In this document: positions 9,538 through 18,000 of the stretch, one piece after another
Numbering within the stretch: position 1 is the stretch's first letter
How the letters are laid out: each line of letters starts with the position of its first letter
Source of the DNA: Endozoicomonas sp. GU-1
Lineage (GTDB): Bacteria > Pseudomonadota > Gammaproteobacteria > Pseudomonadales > Endozoicomonadaceae
Direction: 5' to 3'
Length of the DNA: 64,000 nucleotides
Assembly: GCF_027366395.1 (NCBI RefSeq)
Contig: NZ_CP114771.1
Coordinates: 1 to 64,000 of the forward strand
Position numbers and translations under genes: made by a program
Notes under the pieces: model-generated
Seen by the model: the letters and a program-made list of their open reading frames with translations, nothing else
Told to the model about the DNA's origin: nothing
Database searches by the model: none

Positions 9538-10844
9538 CACAAGTGACCAATAATTTGCACAGGGCTATTGTGTTTTAATCGTTCATATCCGTGAGTGATT
9601 ACCCATTCACCAGCCGACACACCACGGACTACTTCAACCTGATCCATGATCTCATGGCCCAGTGTTAACCAGCGTTGCTCTGCCAGGTTATTCCTTACGA
9701 CAAAAACAAAGGGAGCGTCTTCATGATTGAAGGAGATCGTCGTTAAGGGCAGGGTGATGGCATCAGAAATGGTATTGGCATGTATCCAGGCATGGATAAA
9801 CCCACCATCACGAAGGCTCTCGTTGGCTTCCACCCTGACTCTGATTCGCCGGGAATGGTTCTGTGGATTGATAGAAGGGCTGATGGACCATACTTCGCCT
9901 TTCGCAATCTGACCGTTGCTAAAACCCTGTTGGCTGGCCATGTAGAGATCAGCCTGATTGGCAGCCAGGTAAACGGTTTGCCCTTCACGAACGATTTGTG
10001 CTTCGTGGTCAGGAATTTCCAGCGGAAGTTCGTAATGATGAAGTTCCATGACGATGATATCACAGGGGGCAGTCTGGATATTGTGTCCTGCAGGTGCTAT
10101 GTTGGATTGGGAATGGCTGTGCTTGCTAATATTCATAGCGGTAATAACGCCATCAAACGGCGCAAACAAACTGTTTTTTTCCAGTATGATAGTTGACTGA
10201 TTGAGGTTGGCTTTTATCTGTTGCACGTCATGGGTGGCGATATTGATCTGACTGGTTGCCGAAGTGAGGAGCATCTCAGCATTTTTTACTTTCAGGTCTG
10301 CCTGTTCACGTTGTTCCTGCGCAGTCAATCCCTGTTGATAAAGGTGCTCGATTCGTTGAAGTGTCTGTTTTGCCAGATCTACCTCATTCATTGCCAGCAT
10401 TCTCCGTGCTGTTGCTTCCTGTTTCCGGTTTTTTGCAGATAGCAGTTGAGCCTCCAGAGCCGCAATTTTTGATATGACTTCCCTGTGATCAATCTGGGCC
10501 AATAATTGCCCCTTACTGAGATCATCCCCGGGGCCGAAGACCATTGATCCTTCACGAAGATCACCACCCTGCTTTGTTTTTCCGATATAAACGACAGTAT
10601 CTGATCTATCGAAGGACAAACAAGCTTTGCGTTGCCCTTCTAATTTACCTTCAGAAATTACCCAGTGATTCATATTGGTGAGTTTTACTTCACGGATATT
10701 CACTGAAGCCGGAGAAATCATGTTGTCAGATGATGTTTTTTGATGATTCAGTCGATAAACAAGAACGAGCATTAAAAGAAGTATACATATCCTGAGTAAC
10801 CGCTTTCTGTTAAGTCTATTGCCCACGATTTCGGAACAGCCCAT
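9537..10844 (-). CDS. HlyD/AcrA-type periplasmic membrane fusion protein
   Basis: 435 residues. A basic N-terminus is followed by one membrane helix (about residues 18-31). Then come a biotinyl-lipoyl half, a long alpha-hairpin rich in Gln, Leu and Glu (about 130-215), the second lipoyl half (SLFAPFDGVITAM) and beta-barrel domains. There is no lipobox, so it is probably anchored by the helix. It links the RND pump to an outer-membrane channel; no TolC-type gene is visible here. It is the first gene of the leftward MFP-RND-NRPS unit and overlaps the permease start. Its promoter should lie in 10845-11000. Confidence 0.88.
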   Translation of the reverse strand: MGCSEIVGNRLNRKRLLRICILLLMLVLVYRLNHQKTSSDNMISPASVNIREVKLTNMNHWVISEGKLEGQRKACLSFDRSDTVVYIGKTKQGGDLREGSMVFGPGDDLSKGQLLAQIDHREVISKIAALEAQLLSAKNRKQEATARRMLAMNEVDLAKQTLQRIEHLYQQGLTAQEQREQADLKVKNAEMLLTSATSQINIATHDVQQIKANLNQSTIILEKNSLFAPFDGVITAMNISKHSHSQSNIAPAGHNIQTAPCDIIVMELHHYELPLEIPDHEAQIVREGQTVYLAANQADLYMASQQGFSNGQIAKGEVWSISPSINPQNHSRRIRVRVEANESLRDGGFIHAWIHANTISDAITLPLTTISFNHEDAPFVFVVRNNLAEQRWLTLGHEIMDQVEVVRGVSAGEWVITHGYERLKHNSPVQIIGHL

Positions 10845-11266
10845 TGAACTATCTCACAGGGATAAAGAGTAAGCTCAAGTTAGTATAATGAAGCATTCAG
10901 AGTGTGCTTTAAAAAACAAAAGCAGTTTTTCCTGATGATGGTTGAGCATGGGCTACAATGATATGTCGTAAATCATCGTTAGAGTGAGGCTTCAGGCAAG
11001 GTGGATACAGCTGGATTTAGGAGTACTTCGTTTTCGACAGTACCTCAATCTGAAGAAGTGGCTGATTTGTTGGAAGCGACAATAACTGAGAATCAGCCGC
11101 GAACCAACGGCAGTTTTTGCAGCAGGGTATCTGGTTGGATGGTATCCATGTCGATGGAATGAAAATTGTAATTACCGGTGTGATTATGCCTCCAAACGTG
11201 ATGGCTGCTGCCCGTGCTCAGGTATCAGCTTCTGAAAAAACGAAGACGCAACATAAACAATGACAC
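10845..11266. promoter_or_regulatory. Divergent intergenic region between fusion protein and PPTase
   Basis: This 422-bp region separates the leftward export/NRPS unit from the rightward PPTase gene and must carry both promoters; no clear sigma-70 pair stands out. From about 11090 to 11263 one frame reads like protein (FLQQGIWLDGIHVDG, then an ATG at 11159) and ends at a TGA just before the PPTase. It has no convincing start and no recognisable family, and may be a gene remnant. Confidence 0.4.
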
Positions 11267-12007
11267 ATGATTGATGCATTATCAGAGAACAAGAACTGTC
11301 ATGGTTTGAAGGATGTAGATCAGCAGATTCCATGGCCCCATTTAATGAAGCAGAATATGTGTTTTACCTCAGGGCGGTTTGATCAAAGTATTGTTTGCGA
11401 AGCTACAATAGCTAGCTTGACCCAATCGCTGCCGGAATCGTATTTTTCTTCTGTCAAAAGCCGTAGGGCTGAGTATTTAGCGGGAAGAATGTGCGCTGCT
11501 GATGCAATAAATCGGTTACTGGGTTGCTGGTTAACACCCGGTAGTAGTATATCAGGTGCACCCATCTGGCCGGAAGGCGTAGTTGGGTCTCTCAGCCACA
11601 GTGATCATGATGTTGCTTCTGTCGTGATGAGTGCTTATGGTCAATTGAAGGGTATCGGGCTTGATTTGGAGCAAATTGTACCTTATGACCAGATAGATGC
11701 GCTGATGGATTTGGTATTATTACCTGACGAGAGAAAACGATTTGTTGTAAAAGAGCTTTCGCGTTGGCTACAGAGAATAAATACCTCCATGGTCTTTTCT
11801 CTTAAAGAGAGTCTTTTCAAAGCATTATATCCACTGGTCGGTAAACTCTTTTATTTTGATGCTGCAGAAGTTTTGAATTGTACTTTAGGTGGACTTGCGT
11901 ATCTACAGGTTATTGACAATTTATCACCATCATACGGACATGGTTTTCAAGCATGTGGATACAGTTGTCTTCATAGAGGTAATATATTAACTATTGTATA
12001 TGTTTGA
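11267..12007 (+). CDS. 4'-phosphopantetheinyl transferase, EntD/Sfp type
   Basis: 246 residues, close to EntD length. The family motifs appear in order: the P-x-W-P-x-G-x-x-G-S-L-S-H block (PIWPEGVVGSLSHS), the metal-binding GIGLDLE, and FSLKESLFKALYP, in which the W/F-S-x-K-E-x-x-x-K signature is intact. It transfers phosphopantetheine from CoA to the carrier-protein serine, converting apo to holo carriers. Its position next to the NRPS and exporter, on the opposite strand, indicates it primes Ser630 and Ser2085 of the synthetase. The sequence is AT-richer than the core genes to the right, and the start has no strong ribosome binding site. Confidence 0.9.
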   Translation: MIDALSENKNCHGLKDVDQQIPWPHLMKQNMCFTSGRFDQSIVCEATIASLTQSLPESYFSSVKSRRAEYLAGRMCAADAINRLLGCWLTPGSSISGAPIWPEGVVGSLSHSDHDVASVVMSAYGQLKGIGLDLEQIVPYDQIDALMDLVLLPDERKRFVVKELSRWLQRINTSMVFSLKESLFKALYPLVGKLFYFDAAEVLNCTLGGLAYLQVIDNLSPSYGHGFQACGYSCLHRGNILTIVYV

Positions 12008-12170
12008 TTTGTTTGGGTGAAAGTCTCATATTGATGAGTACTAACGTTCAGCAATTCCCGCTAAATTGATTATGATCAATAATACCAAGGCTTATAGATA
12101 GATCCGGCAGTTTTGAAATCGCAGACTATCAGGTAAAATATCCTGCATTACATGACTATTGTTGTTTACT
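12008..12170. other. Short AT-rich spacer with one arm of a direct repeat
   Basis: No gene is seen. TCAGCAATTCCCG at 12048-12060 recurs exactly at 13105-13117, so the two copies bracket most of the decayed transposase that follows. Confidence 0.4.
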
Positions 12171-13128
12171 GTGCCTACATCTAATCGAAAGACAGTTGCC
12201 GAAAAACTGATCAGTATCGTTTCTAAAGAAGCTGCAAAAATACCGGATTTCCGACCAAGGAAGAGCTAGGATACAATTCCGCTTCATGATGCGATCATGA
12301 GCGGCCTTGCCGTCATGCATTTGGAGTATCCGTCATTACTGCAGTTTGACCGGGACTGTGTCAAAAAACCGGATAAGCTGCGTAATATGAAATCGTTGTA
12401 TGGCGTTGGCAGGGTTGTCTGCGATACCTACCTCCGGGAGATGCTTGACCCTATCGAAACCCGATATCTTCGTACATTTTTACTCGTCTTTTTGCCTTTG
12501 TTCAGCGTTCTGGCCGCCTCAGACAATTTGAGTATTTCGATGAAGGGTACCTTGCGCCGATTGATGGAACCGGACATTTTTACTCCGGTAAAATCAGCTG
12601 CCCGGAGTGCTGTGTGAAAAAACCGGATAGAAAAATCCCCAGTACTACCATCAGCTACTGGCTTGCTGCCTGGTCAAACCGGGTAAAAAGGAAGTGCTGC
12701 CTCTGATGCCGGAACCCATCATTCAGCAGGTGAATGCCTCAAAGAATGACTGTGAAAAAACGGCGCTTAAGCGACTATTATCGAACATATCCATAGAGTA
12801 CCCACACCTCAAACTGGTGCTGAACGGTGATGACCTTTACTCTGACGGCCCCACCATCAAACTGGTGAAATCCTACGGATACAGCTTCATTATGGTGGCA
12901 AAGGACACCTCTCATCCCTCGCTTTATGAATCAGTCGATGAACTGGATAAGGCGGATCAAGTGGTGCGCTATCAGTATACCGATGAGAAGGGATACCGAC
13001 ACTGGTTCCGATTCGTGAACGATGTCCCTATTAACCAGTCCCATAAAGAGACGCTGGTCAACTATCTCGAATACGTAGAAATTGATCCGAAGGGTAACAA
13101 GAAGTCAGCAATTCCCGATGAATCCTGA
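12171..13128 (+). pseudogene. Decayed IS transposase (DDE type)
   Basis: Three reading frames must be joined to follow one protein: KLISIVSKEAAKIPDF, a stop near 12268, then IMSGLAVMHLEYPSLLQFD from about 12290, a shift near 12480 into RQFEYFDEGYLAPIDGTGHF, and then LPLMPEPIIQQ from 12694 to the stop at 13128. The order IPD(x)R, SLLQFD, YLREMLD, IDGTG and NDCE is that of a DDE transposase family common in gammaproteobacterial insertion sequences. Stops and frameshifts make it inactive. The C-terminal part is missing or replaced. Confidence 0.7.
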
Positions 13129-13229
13129 AGCACTACAGCCACTAGAGATACAGAAGAGGTAAAAAATCATGCCCGTACAATTCTTCGACTAAGATTGCAT
13201 GTTACTCAATCATTGTCGTCGAGTCAGTC

Positions 13230-13445
13230 ATGGGTACGGCTATTCAGAAAAATGTCAGGCAATTCAGTGCTTCTTATTTGATAAAAAAGGTATCAGAATG
13301 CTTCGACAGCATTCCAGATCATCGTCCAAATAAATGCGTGATACCCTTTCCTAATTTTCTGAAATCTGCTTTTGCGATGATGCATCAAAAGTTTCTGTGT
13401 AGCCTTGCAAATATTTTGGCGATAAACCAAATGCGGTGCATGTAA
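13230..13445 (+). pseudogene. Possible N-terminal fragment of a second transposase
   Basis: This 71-codon frame has CFDSIPDHRPN followed by FLKSAFAMMHQKF, the same spacing as the start of the decayed transposase to its left. It then runs into unrelated sequence and stops. It is read as a truncated transposase remnant; a real small gene is less likely. Confidence 0.4.
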
Positions 13446-13573
13446 TGCTGGCGGGTAACTCCAGCCGCTCCAAGTGGGTGTCAGACTTCTTCGGTTTAGA
13501 TTTTGATGAGATCATTGAGCGCGAGGGAAGTGAAGAAGCGAATGCTCGCTATACCCGGATGGTAGTAATCTGA
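13403..13573 (+). pseudogene. C-terminal remnant of an Hsp70-like protein
   Basis: A 56-codon frame without a start reads FGDKPNAVHVMLAGNSSRSKWV and then an acidic stretch, ending at TGA 13571. LAGNSSRS resembles the phosphate-binding turn near the end of actin/Hsp70-fold ATPase domains in some bacterial Hsp70-like proteins. It is truncated upstream, where it overlaps the transposase-like fragment in another frame. Assignment rests on one motif. Confidence 0.35.
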
Positions 13574-13574
13574 C

Positions 13575-13898
13575 CTAATGTTTCTTTTCCCTGTCTTTCA
13601 ATATCTGCTCAATATTTGGATCTATACGATTCATGTCTTCCAGCTCAGTACCTTCAAAAAGTGATTGTGGTGAAATTCTCAATGTGTTGCAGATCAGCCA
13701 GATCGTTCCAAGGGTTGGATTCCCTTCATTGAGAATTTTGAACAGCTGTTGAGGAGTTATGAGTAGCAGCCTGGCTAGTTCTGACTGAGTCATAAATGAG
13801 TCGGGTCTTTCTGTTGAGGGTGTTTTTTTTAATGCTGAAATGAGGTTGCTACGAACGGTTTTGATGAACCTGCTCTTGCCTGGCTGGTCAATATTCAT
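13575..13898 (-). CDS. XRE-family helix-turn-helix regulator
   Basis: 107 residues. The central part (MTQSELARLLLITPQQLFKIL, then PTLGTIWLICNTLRISPQSLF) is a five-helix XRE/HigA-like DNA-binding domain with an acidic C-terminus. No toxin-like partner lies beside it. A 24-bp inverted repeat directly upstream (13910-13933) overlaps its likely promoter and suggests autoregulation. It may control the Tn7-like operon starting 300 bp away on the other strand, or be an orphan antitoxin. Confidence 0.75.
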   Translation of the reverse strand: MNIDQPGKSRFIKTVRSNLISALKKTPSTERPDSFMTQSELARLLLITPQQLFKILNEGNPTLGTIWLICNTLRISPQSLFEGTELEDMNRIDPNIEQILKDREKKH

Positions 13899-13909
13899 AG
13901 AGAGTCTAT

Positions 13910-13933
13910 ACTTTCAGTATAAAAGCTGAAAGT
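13910..13933. promoter_or_regulatory. Inverted repeat, candidate XRE operator
   Basis: ACTTTCAG, 8-bp spacer, CTGAAAGT: perfect 8-bp arms 12 bp upstream of the XRE start codon, overlapping TATA-like sequence. The placement fits repression by its neighbour. Confidence 0.55.
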
Positions 13934-14051
13934 TGTACTTATTAAAGGTATTAGATCTGTTTACCTAACATTTACACTTTAGGTAGGGCTCACTGTTTTT
14001 ATATACAGTTAATATTTAACTTGCTGTTTTTATTGCTAAAAAAATTATCTG

Positions 14052-14070
14052 TATGGGCTATTAGCCCATA
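14052..14070. repeat. Perfect 7-bp-arm hairpin
   Basis: TATGGGC, 5-base loop, GCCCATA. No U-tract follows on either strand, so it is not a standard terminator; it could be a leader structure of the tnsA transcript or a protein site. Confidence 0.5.
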
Positions 14071-14198
14071 ATAACACCTGCTTGATTTTAAAGTCAAACT
14101 TCTGTTTTGAGAAAAGGCGGTTGAGATGATTAAAAAAATTGTGAAATCTGAAAAATAGGATAACAAAATTAAAAAATAGGAGTCTGCGTTGCTATCAG

Positions 14199-15299
14199 AT
14201 GAAGAAGTGCTGTTGTATTGCAAGTCGAGAAGGTGTGACTGAATCCGGGTTGGCGATGGTAGCGCTTATTCTGTCTTCCGATCCTGCCCGAACTGTTAAA
14301 AGCAACGCTTACACCACATCTGGACGATTTGTAAGCCATAAGAATGGAATGATCATCCAGTTTGAGAGTCTTCACGTTGAGCTGTCGTATTTGCTGTTGG
14401 CTGAAATTAATCCTGACATCACTCTCTTCAGGTGCCAGCCTCGTAAATTTAAAATCAAGGCTCCTGATAAAAATGGAGTGTTGAGACCAATTGACTACAC
14501 CCCCGATTTTTTTGTGATCAGTAAAGACTTTATTGGTTTCATTCAGTGCAAGGACTCTGATGAAACAATTATTAAGCTTAGTCAAAAGCATCCGGGACGT
14601 TATCAGCTGGAAGATGGCGACTGGATGTATCCTGCCATTGATGAAGTTCTTGAAGGCACTGGTCTTGGTCATAAGTTCTTCATCAGGAACCGTGAGAAAA
14701 CTATTAGAATTGATAACGCCTGTCATGTTGCTGATTTTATGAGAGGACGATCATCAGCGGTTGATGAGGAACGACAGGAAGCCGTGCTTAAAACTATTCG
14801 TGAGCAGCAAGTGATCTCGGTATCAGATCTTCTGGGTTATCACGATTCAGTTAAGGTTGATGACATTTTATGGATGGTTGGGCAGGGACGATTGCTTGCA
14901 GATTTGGATAACGAGCGTTTATCAAGGCCAGCTAAGTGCCATTTGTTTGCTTCTGATGAGGTGAAAAGAAGTTTCATTAACAAGCAAAGGTCGATGGTTG
15001 CTTCTGACCTGTTGTTTTCGAATGTCCATGAAATAAAAGTTGGTAACCAATACCGTCATGGTGATAGCTATTGGAAGGTGCTGTCTCTTGATGCCCCCAG
15101 CAACTCTGTCATGGTTGAAGTGATTACTGGTAATGATCAGCCTCGTATTGACCACTATTCATATAGCAATTTTACCCATCAGGTGAAGACCGGAGCCCTG
15201 CGCCAGGTATACGAGGCCGATCAGGCGAGCGTTCACCGTCAATACTTAAGGGGGTATTCTCCCAGACAATTACCAAAGCTAATCAGCGTATGGAGGTAA
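14199..15299 (+). CDS. tnsA: TnsA-like transposon endonuclease, C-terminally extended
   Basis: 366 residues. TnsA makes the 5' cuts that, with TnsB, free a Tn7-type element for cut-and-paste transposition. A restriction-endonuclease-like core is visible: Glu61 (HVELSYLL), Asp103 (YTPDFFV) and the Q-x-K triad of IQCK, Lys118, matching Glu63, Asp114 and Lys132 of Tn7 TnsA in order. A winged-helix-like C-terminal domain follows (VISVSDLLGYHDSVK). About 110 further residues (EIKVGNQYRHGDSYWKVLSLD and onward) are not in Tn7 TnsA and recall the N-terminal region of TniA/TnsB proteins. The start is uncertain; an in-frame ATG lies at residue 20. It overlaps tnsB by 10 bp. Confidence 0.85.
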   Translation: MKKCCCIASREGVTESGLAMVALILSSDPARTVKSNAYTTSGRFVSHKNGMIIQFESLHVELSYLLLAEINPDITLFRCQPRKFKIKAPDKNGVLRPIDYTPDFFVISKDFIGFIQCKDSDETIIKLSQKHPGRYQLEDGDWMYPAIDEVLEGTGLGHKFFIRNREKTIRIDNACHVADFMRGRSSAVDEERQEAVLKTIREQQVISVSDLLGYHDSVKVDDILWMVGQGRLLADLDNERLSRPAKCHLFASDEVKRSFINKQRSMVASDLLFSNVHEIKVGNQYRHGDSYWKVLSLDAPSNSVMVEVITGNDQPRIDHYSYSNFTHQVKTGALRQVYEADQASVHRQYLRGYSPRQLPKLISVWR

Positions 15300-16858
15300 T
15301 TGTTCAGTTAGAAGAAAAAAGTATGCGACCAGGAGAGGCGGCAGCTTTCATGGGGGTAAGTCGTGAAACTGTACGTAATTACCATAGACGCTATAAAAAG
15401 GCACAGATAAGGTTCGGTTGTGGTTATTACGGCCTGTTGGATGATGATGCTGGCAAGGGTAATCGATCGAAGAGGTTTTCTGAGCAGACTGAGGAGCTAA
15501 TTGAAAAGTATATTGAGACCGAATTCAAAACGCCCACGGTTAAAAATATCAGTGATGTCCATGCGAGCTTTGATGCTGAGTGTGCGGAGTTAGGTATTGG
15601 TACTGTTTGTCTGGAAACATTCAGGAAGAGAATTCTTGCTCATCAATCGCATAAATTAGCACTGCCTCGTCATGGTTCAAAAGCTGCCAATAATTTGCGG
15701 CCGGGTCTGGATCCCTCAATTGATACTTCTGATCCTCATGGTGAGCGGGCATATCAGAGAGCTCATACTGATCATACGTTGATTGACCTGTCTACTTTGA
15801 GAGTTCTGAGTGCTGAAGAGGCTAGAGAGCATATCAAAGCAAAGAAAAAAAATGTGAATCGAATCTGGCTTACAATGATGATTGATGCCTATAGCCGCGC
15901 ACCACTTGGAGTTTATTTGTCTTTTGATAACCCGTCACGAGCCAGTTTGATGATGGTGGTTAGAGATTGTGTACGACGTAACGGGCGGCTTCCTGAAGAG
16001 CTGGTAGTGGATGGTGGGGCTGAGTTTAAAAGTGTGTACTTCCAGAAACTTTGTGCCCGATATAGTGTCACGATCATAGATCGCACAGGTAAGGCGAAAG
16101 TCGGTTCGTTGATTGAGCGGATGTTCGGCACTCTTAATACCTCTTTTTTTTATAAAATGGAGGGCAATACACAGAATACCAGAAATATTCGCCAGATGAG
16201 CAAAGAGGTTAATCCTTACCGGTTGGCACTTTGGAATATCAAGAGGCTTAAAGAAGCGCTCGAGAGTTTTCTTTTTCAGCTCTATATAAACCAAACTCAT
16301 AGTGCCATGGGGATTTCTCCAGCCACGGCTCTAAGTGAGAGTATTGAAAAACATGGTGTCAGAGATGTCAGGAATATTGAATACAGTGAGGAATTCCTGG
16401 CGTTGACACTCATTGAAGACAGTCAGCTGATGCGAAAAATTCTGGTTAGCAGAGGGGTGAAATTTAATAACAAGCTCTTTTCGCATAAGAAGCTTAATGA
16501 TCCCAAGTGGGTTGGGAAGAGAGTCCCAATCCGTTATGACCCAATGGATAATAGTTATATCGCTGTTCTTCTAGGGGCAGAGTGGGTTCTTGCCCGTCGA
16601 CGTGAATATGAAGATAAATATCATGATGTTTTTTCTCGTGAAGAGATCAGTGCTGCACGTTTCTTTCAGACGAAATCTGCAAATGATGTTGTCGAAAGTC
16701 ATCAGGCAGCCCAGTCCCTCGTGAATAGCAAAGAGGCTCAGTTGAGGGAGGAGGTGGAGCGTGAGGCTGAGGTTGTTGTTCAGACTGAATTAAAACCCTC
16801 AAAAGGGTTGTTCAATAAGAAGATGGATCCATCAAGCCATAAACCGGAGAAATTCTAA
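15290..16858 (+). CDS. tnsB: TnsB/TniA-like DDE transposase
   Basis: 522 residues, shorter than Tn7 TnsB and near TniA length. An N-terminal helix-turn-helix (MRPGEAAAFMGVSRETVRNYH) precedes a helical region and the integrase core. The catalytic triad is Asp161 (HTDHTLID), Asp241 (VVDGGAEF) and Glu276 (SLIERMF), an exact DD(35)E spacing. A Mu-type beta-barrel follows, then a charged C-terminal tail that probably contacts TnsC. It binds the transposon ends and joins the 3' ends to target DNA. It overlaps tnsA by 10 bp in the -1 frame and tnsC by one base (TAATG), so the operon is tightly coupled. Confidence 0.92.
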   Translation: MEVIVQLEEKSMRPGEAAAFMGVSRETVRNYHRRYKKAQIRFGCGYYGLLDDDAGKGNRSKRFSEQTEELIEKYIETEFKTPTVKNISDVHASFDAECAELGIGTVCLETFRKRILAHQSHKLALPRHGSKAANNLRPGLDPSIDTSDPHGERAYQRAHTDHTLIDLSTLRVLSAEEAREHIKAKKKNVNRIWLTMMIDAYSRAPLGVYLSFDNPSRASLMMVVRDCVRRNGRLPEELVVDGGAEFKSVYFQKLCARYSVTIIDRTGKAKVGSLIERMFGTLNTSFFYKMEGNTQNTRNIRQMSKEVNPYRLALWNIKRLKEALESFLFQLYINQTHSAMGISPATALSESIEKHGVRDVRNIEYSEEFLALTLIEDSQLMRKILVSRGVKFNNKLFSHKKLNDPKWVGKRVPIRYDPMDNSYIAVLLGAEWVLARRREYEDKYHDVFSREEISAARFFQTKSANDVVESHQAAQSLVNSKEAQLREEVEREAEVVVQTELKPSKGLFNKKMDPSSHKPEKF

Positions 16859-17985
16859 TGGCAAAGAAAGCTGCTTTATCACCTAAGTGTGCTGTCCCTG
16901 AAAGTATTCTTGCCAGCGATTCGCAGAGCAGGAAAGGCTACTTCAAAACGGAGGGTATTGTCACTCATCCGCGTTTGACGGAGGTGTCAGAAGCGTTGGA
17001 CCTGGCTTTGGCGTCTGAAGCAAATCAGATCATCCTTATCCCAGGTGCTACCGGGGTCGGTAAATCAATGGTGCATCACAGGAAGTATGAAAAGCTGGAA
17101 GCTCATTATGCAACGACACTGGAGGAGAATTGCCCGGAAATACCGGTATTGTATGAAGAAGTGAGAAGTCCTCGCAGTAAGAAGTTCGAGTGGGGCGCTT
17201 TTGCCAGATCGATTCTGATTCAGTGTGTCGATATTGGTATGACCAGACGGAATTTGATGCTGAGTGACAGCTCAAGATTTCCCATTAAAGAAATGCAGAA
17301 AGTACTTGCCCGTAAAAACTCGGAGCAGGAGTTGATGAGCGCGATGGAGGAGGCGATTGAGTCTCGCCAGGTGCGCTATTTGTTTGTAGATGAGGCGCAC
17401 CATTTTCTCCTGAGTTGTAGGGATGAGTACCTCATGAATCTCTATATGGAAACCCTGAAGTCCATCTCCAACAAGGGGGAGCTCAAGCTGGTTATGGATG
17501 GGAATTATGAATTATTGAGGTTTCTGGAAGGAAGTGGGCAGCTGGCCAGACGAACCAAAGTCATTAATTTCTCACCTTACCTTGCCAGTTCAAGTGGCGA
17601 TATTGAAGCTTTTGAAGAAGCATTCCTTTCTTTGTTTGCTTTTTATCCGGCGAAATTATCCGACGGTGTTATGGGTAGGCTGGAAGATCTGTTTGTTGGT
17701 TCCTGTGGTTGCGTGGGCATATTGAAACAGTGGATGGAGAGAGCGCTCAACCGTGCGCTTAACGACAATAGAGATTATGTCAGCTGGAAAGATTTTGAAG
17801 CAGAGCGCTTGGAGCCAATAGCGCTTAAGCGCATTGCCAAAGATATCAGGGCGGGTGAGGCCTTGATTAATTCGGTAAGTATGGATGAGGTCTGGAGTAT
17901 TCTGATGGGGGAGCCTGAAAAAGAATCGAAATCTGGCTCGACAAAGCCTGGTGAGCGCAAGCCCGGCAGGGATAAGGTAGCGTAA
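16858..17985 (+). CDS. tnsC: TnsC/TniB-like AAA+ transposition regulator
   Basis: 375 residues. Walker A is GATGVGKS (63-70) and Walker B is YLFVDEAHH (about 174-182), in an ORC/Cdc6-like AAA+ fold. TnsC filaments link target selection by a TniQ/TnsD protein to the TnsA-TnsB transposase and mediate target immunity. The C-terminal 25 residues are rich in Lys, Ser, Gly and Pro. ATG 16858 is embedded in the tnsB stop. Confidence 0.92.
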   Translation: MAKKAALSPKCAVPESILASDSQSRKGYFKTEGIVTHPRLTEVSEALDLALASEANQIILIPGATGVGKSMVHHRKYEKLEAHYATTLEENCPEIPVLYEEVRSPRSKKFEWGAFARSILIQCVDIGMTRRNLMLSDSSRFPIKEMQKVLARKNSEQELMSAMEEAIESRQVRYLFVDEAHHFLLSCRDEYLMNLYMETLKSISNKGELKLVMDGNYELLRFLEGSGQLARRTKVINFSPYLASSSGDIEAFEEAFLSLFAFYPAKLSDGVMGRLEDLFVGSCGCVGILKQWMERALNRALNDNRDYVSWKDFEAERLEPIALKRIAKDIRAGEALINSVSMDEVWSILMGEPEKESKSGSTKPGERKPGRDKVA

Positions 17986-18000
17986 GGAGGTACGTACTTC

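Larger units (their letters stand above)
13899..14198. promoter_or_regulatory. Divergent AT-rich region between XRE regulator and tnsA
   Basis: This 300-bp, strongly AT-rich region holds the XRE operator-like repeat and a perfect hairpin at 14052-14070, and should carry the tnsA promoter. It is the natural place for the tnsA-proximal transposon end, but I could not define terminal repeats here. Confidence 0.4.

Noticed and set aside
13575-13898. HigBA toxin-antitoxin pair
   Set aside because: The XRE protein is HigA-like but no RelE-fold partner lies on either side.
14169-14726. 185-codon minus-strand frame inside tnsA
   Set aside because: It is antisense to the TnsA catalytic core and has no protein-like motif.
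16858-17985. TnsC read as a general IstB/DnaA-type ATPase of an IS21 element
   Set aside because: TnsA before it and TniQ after it fit a Tn7-like operon, not an IS21 pair.
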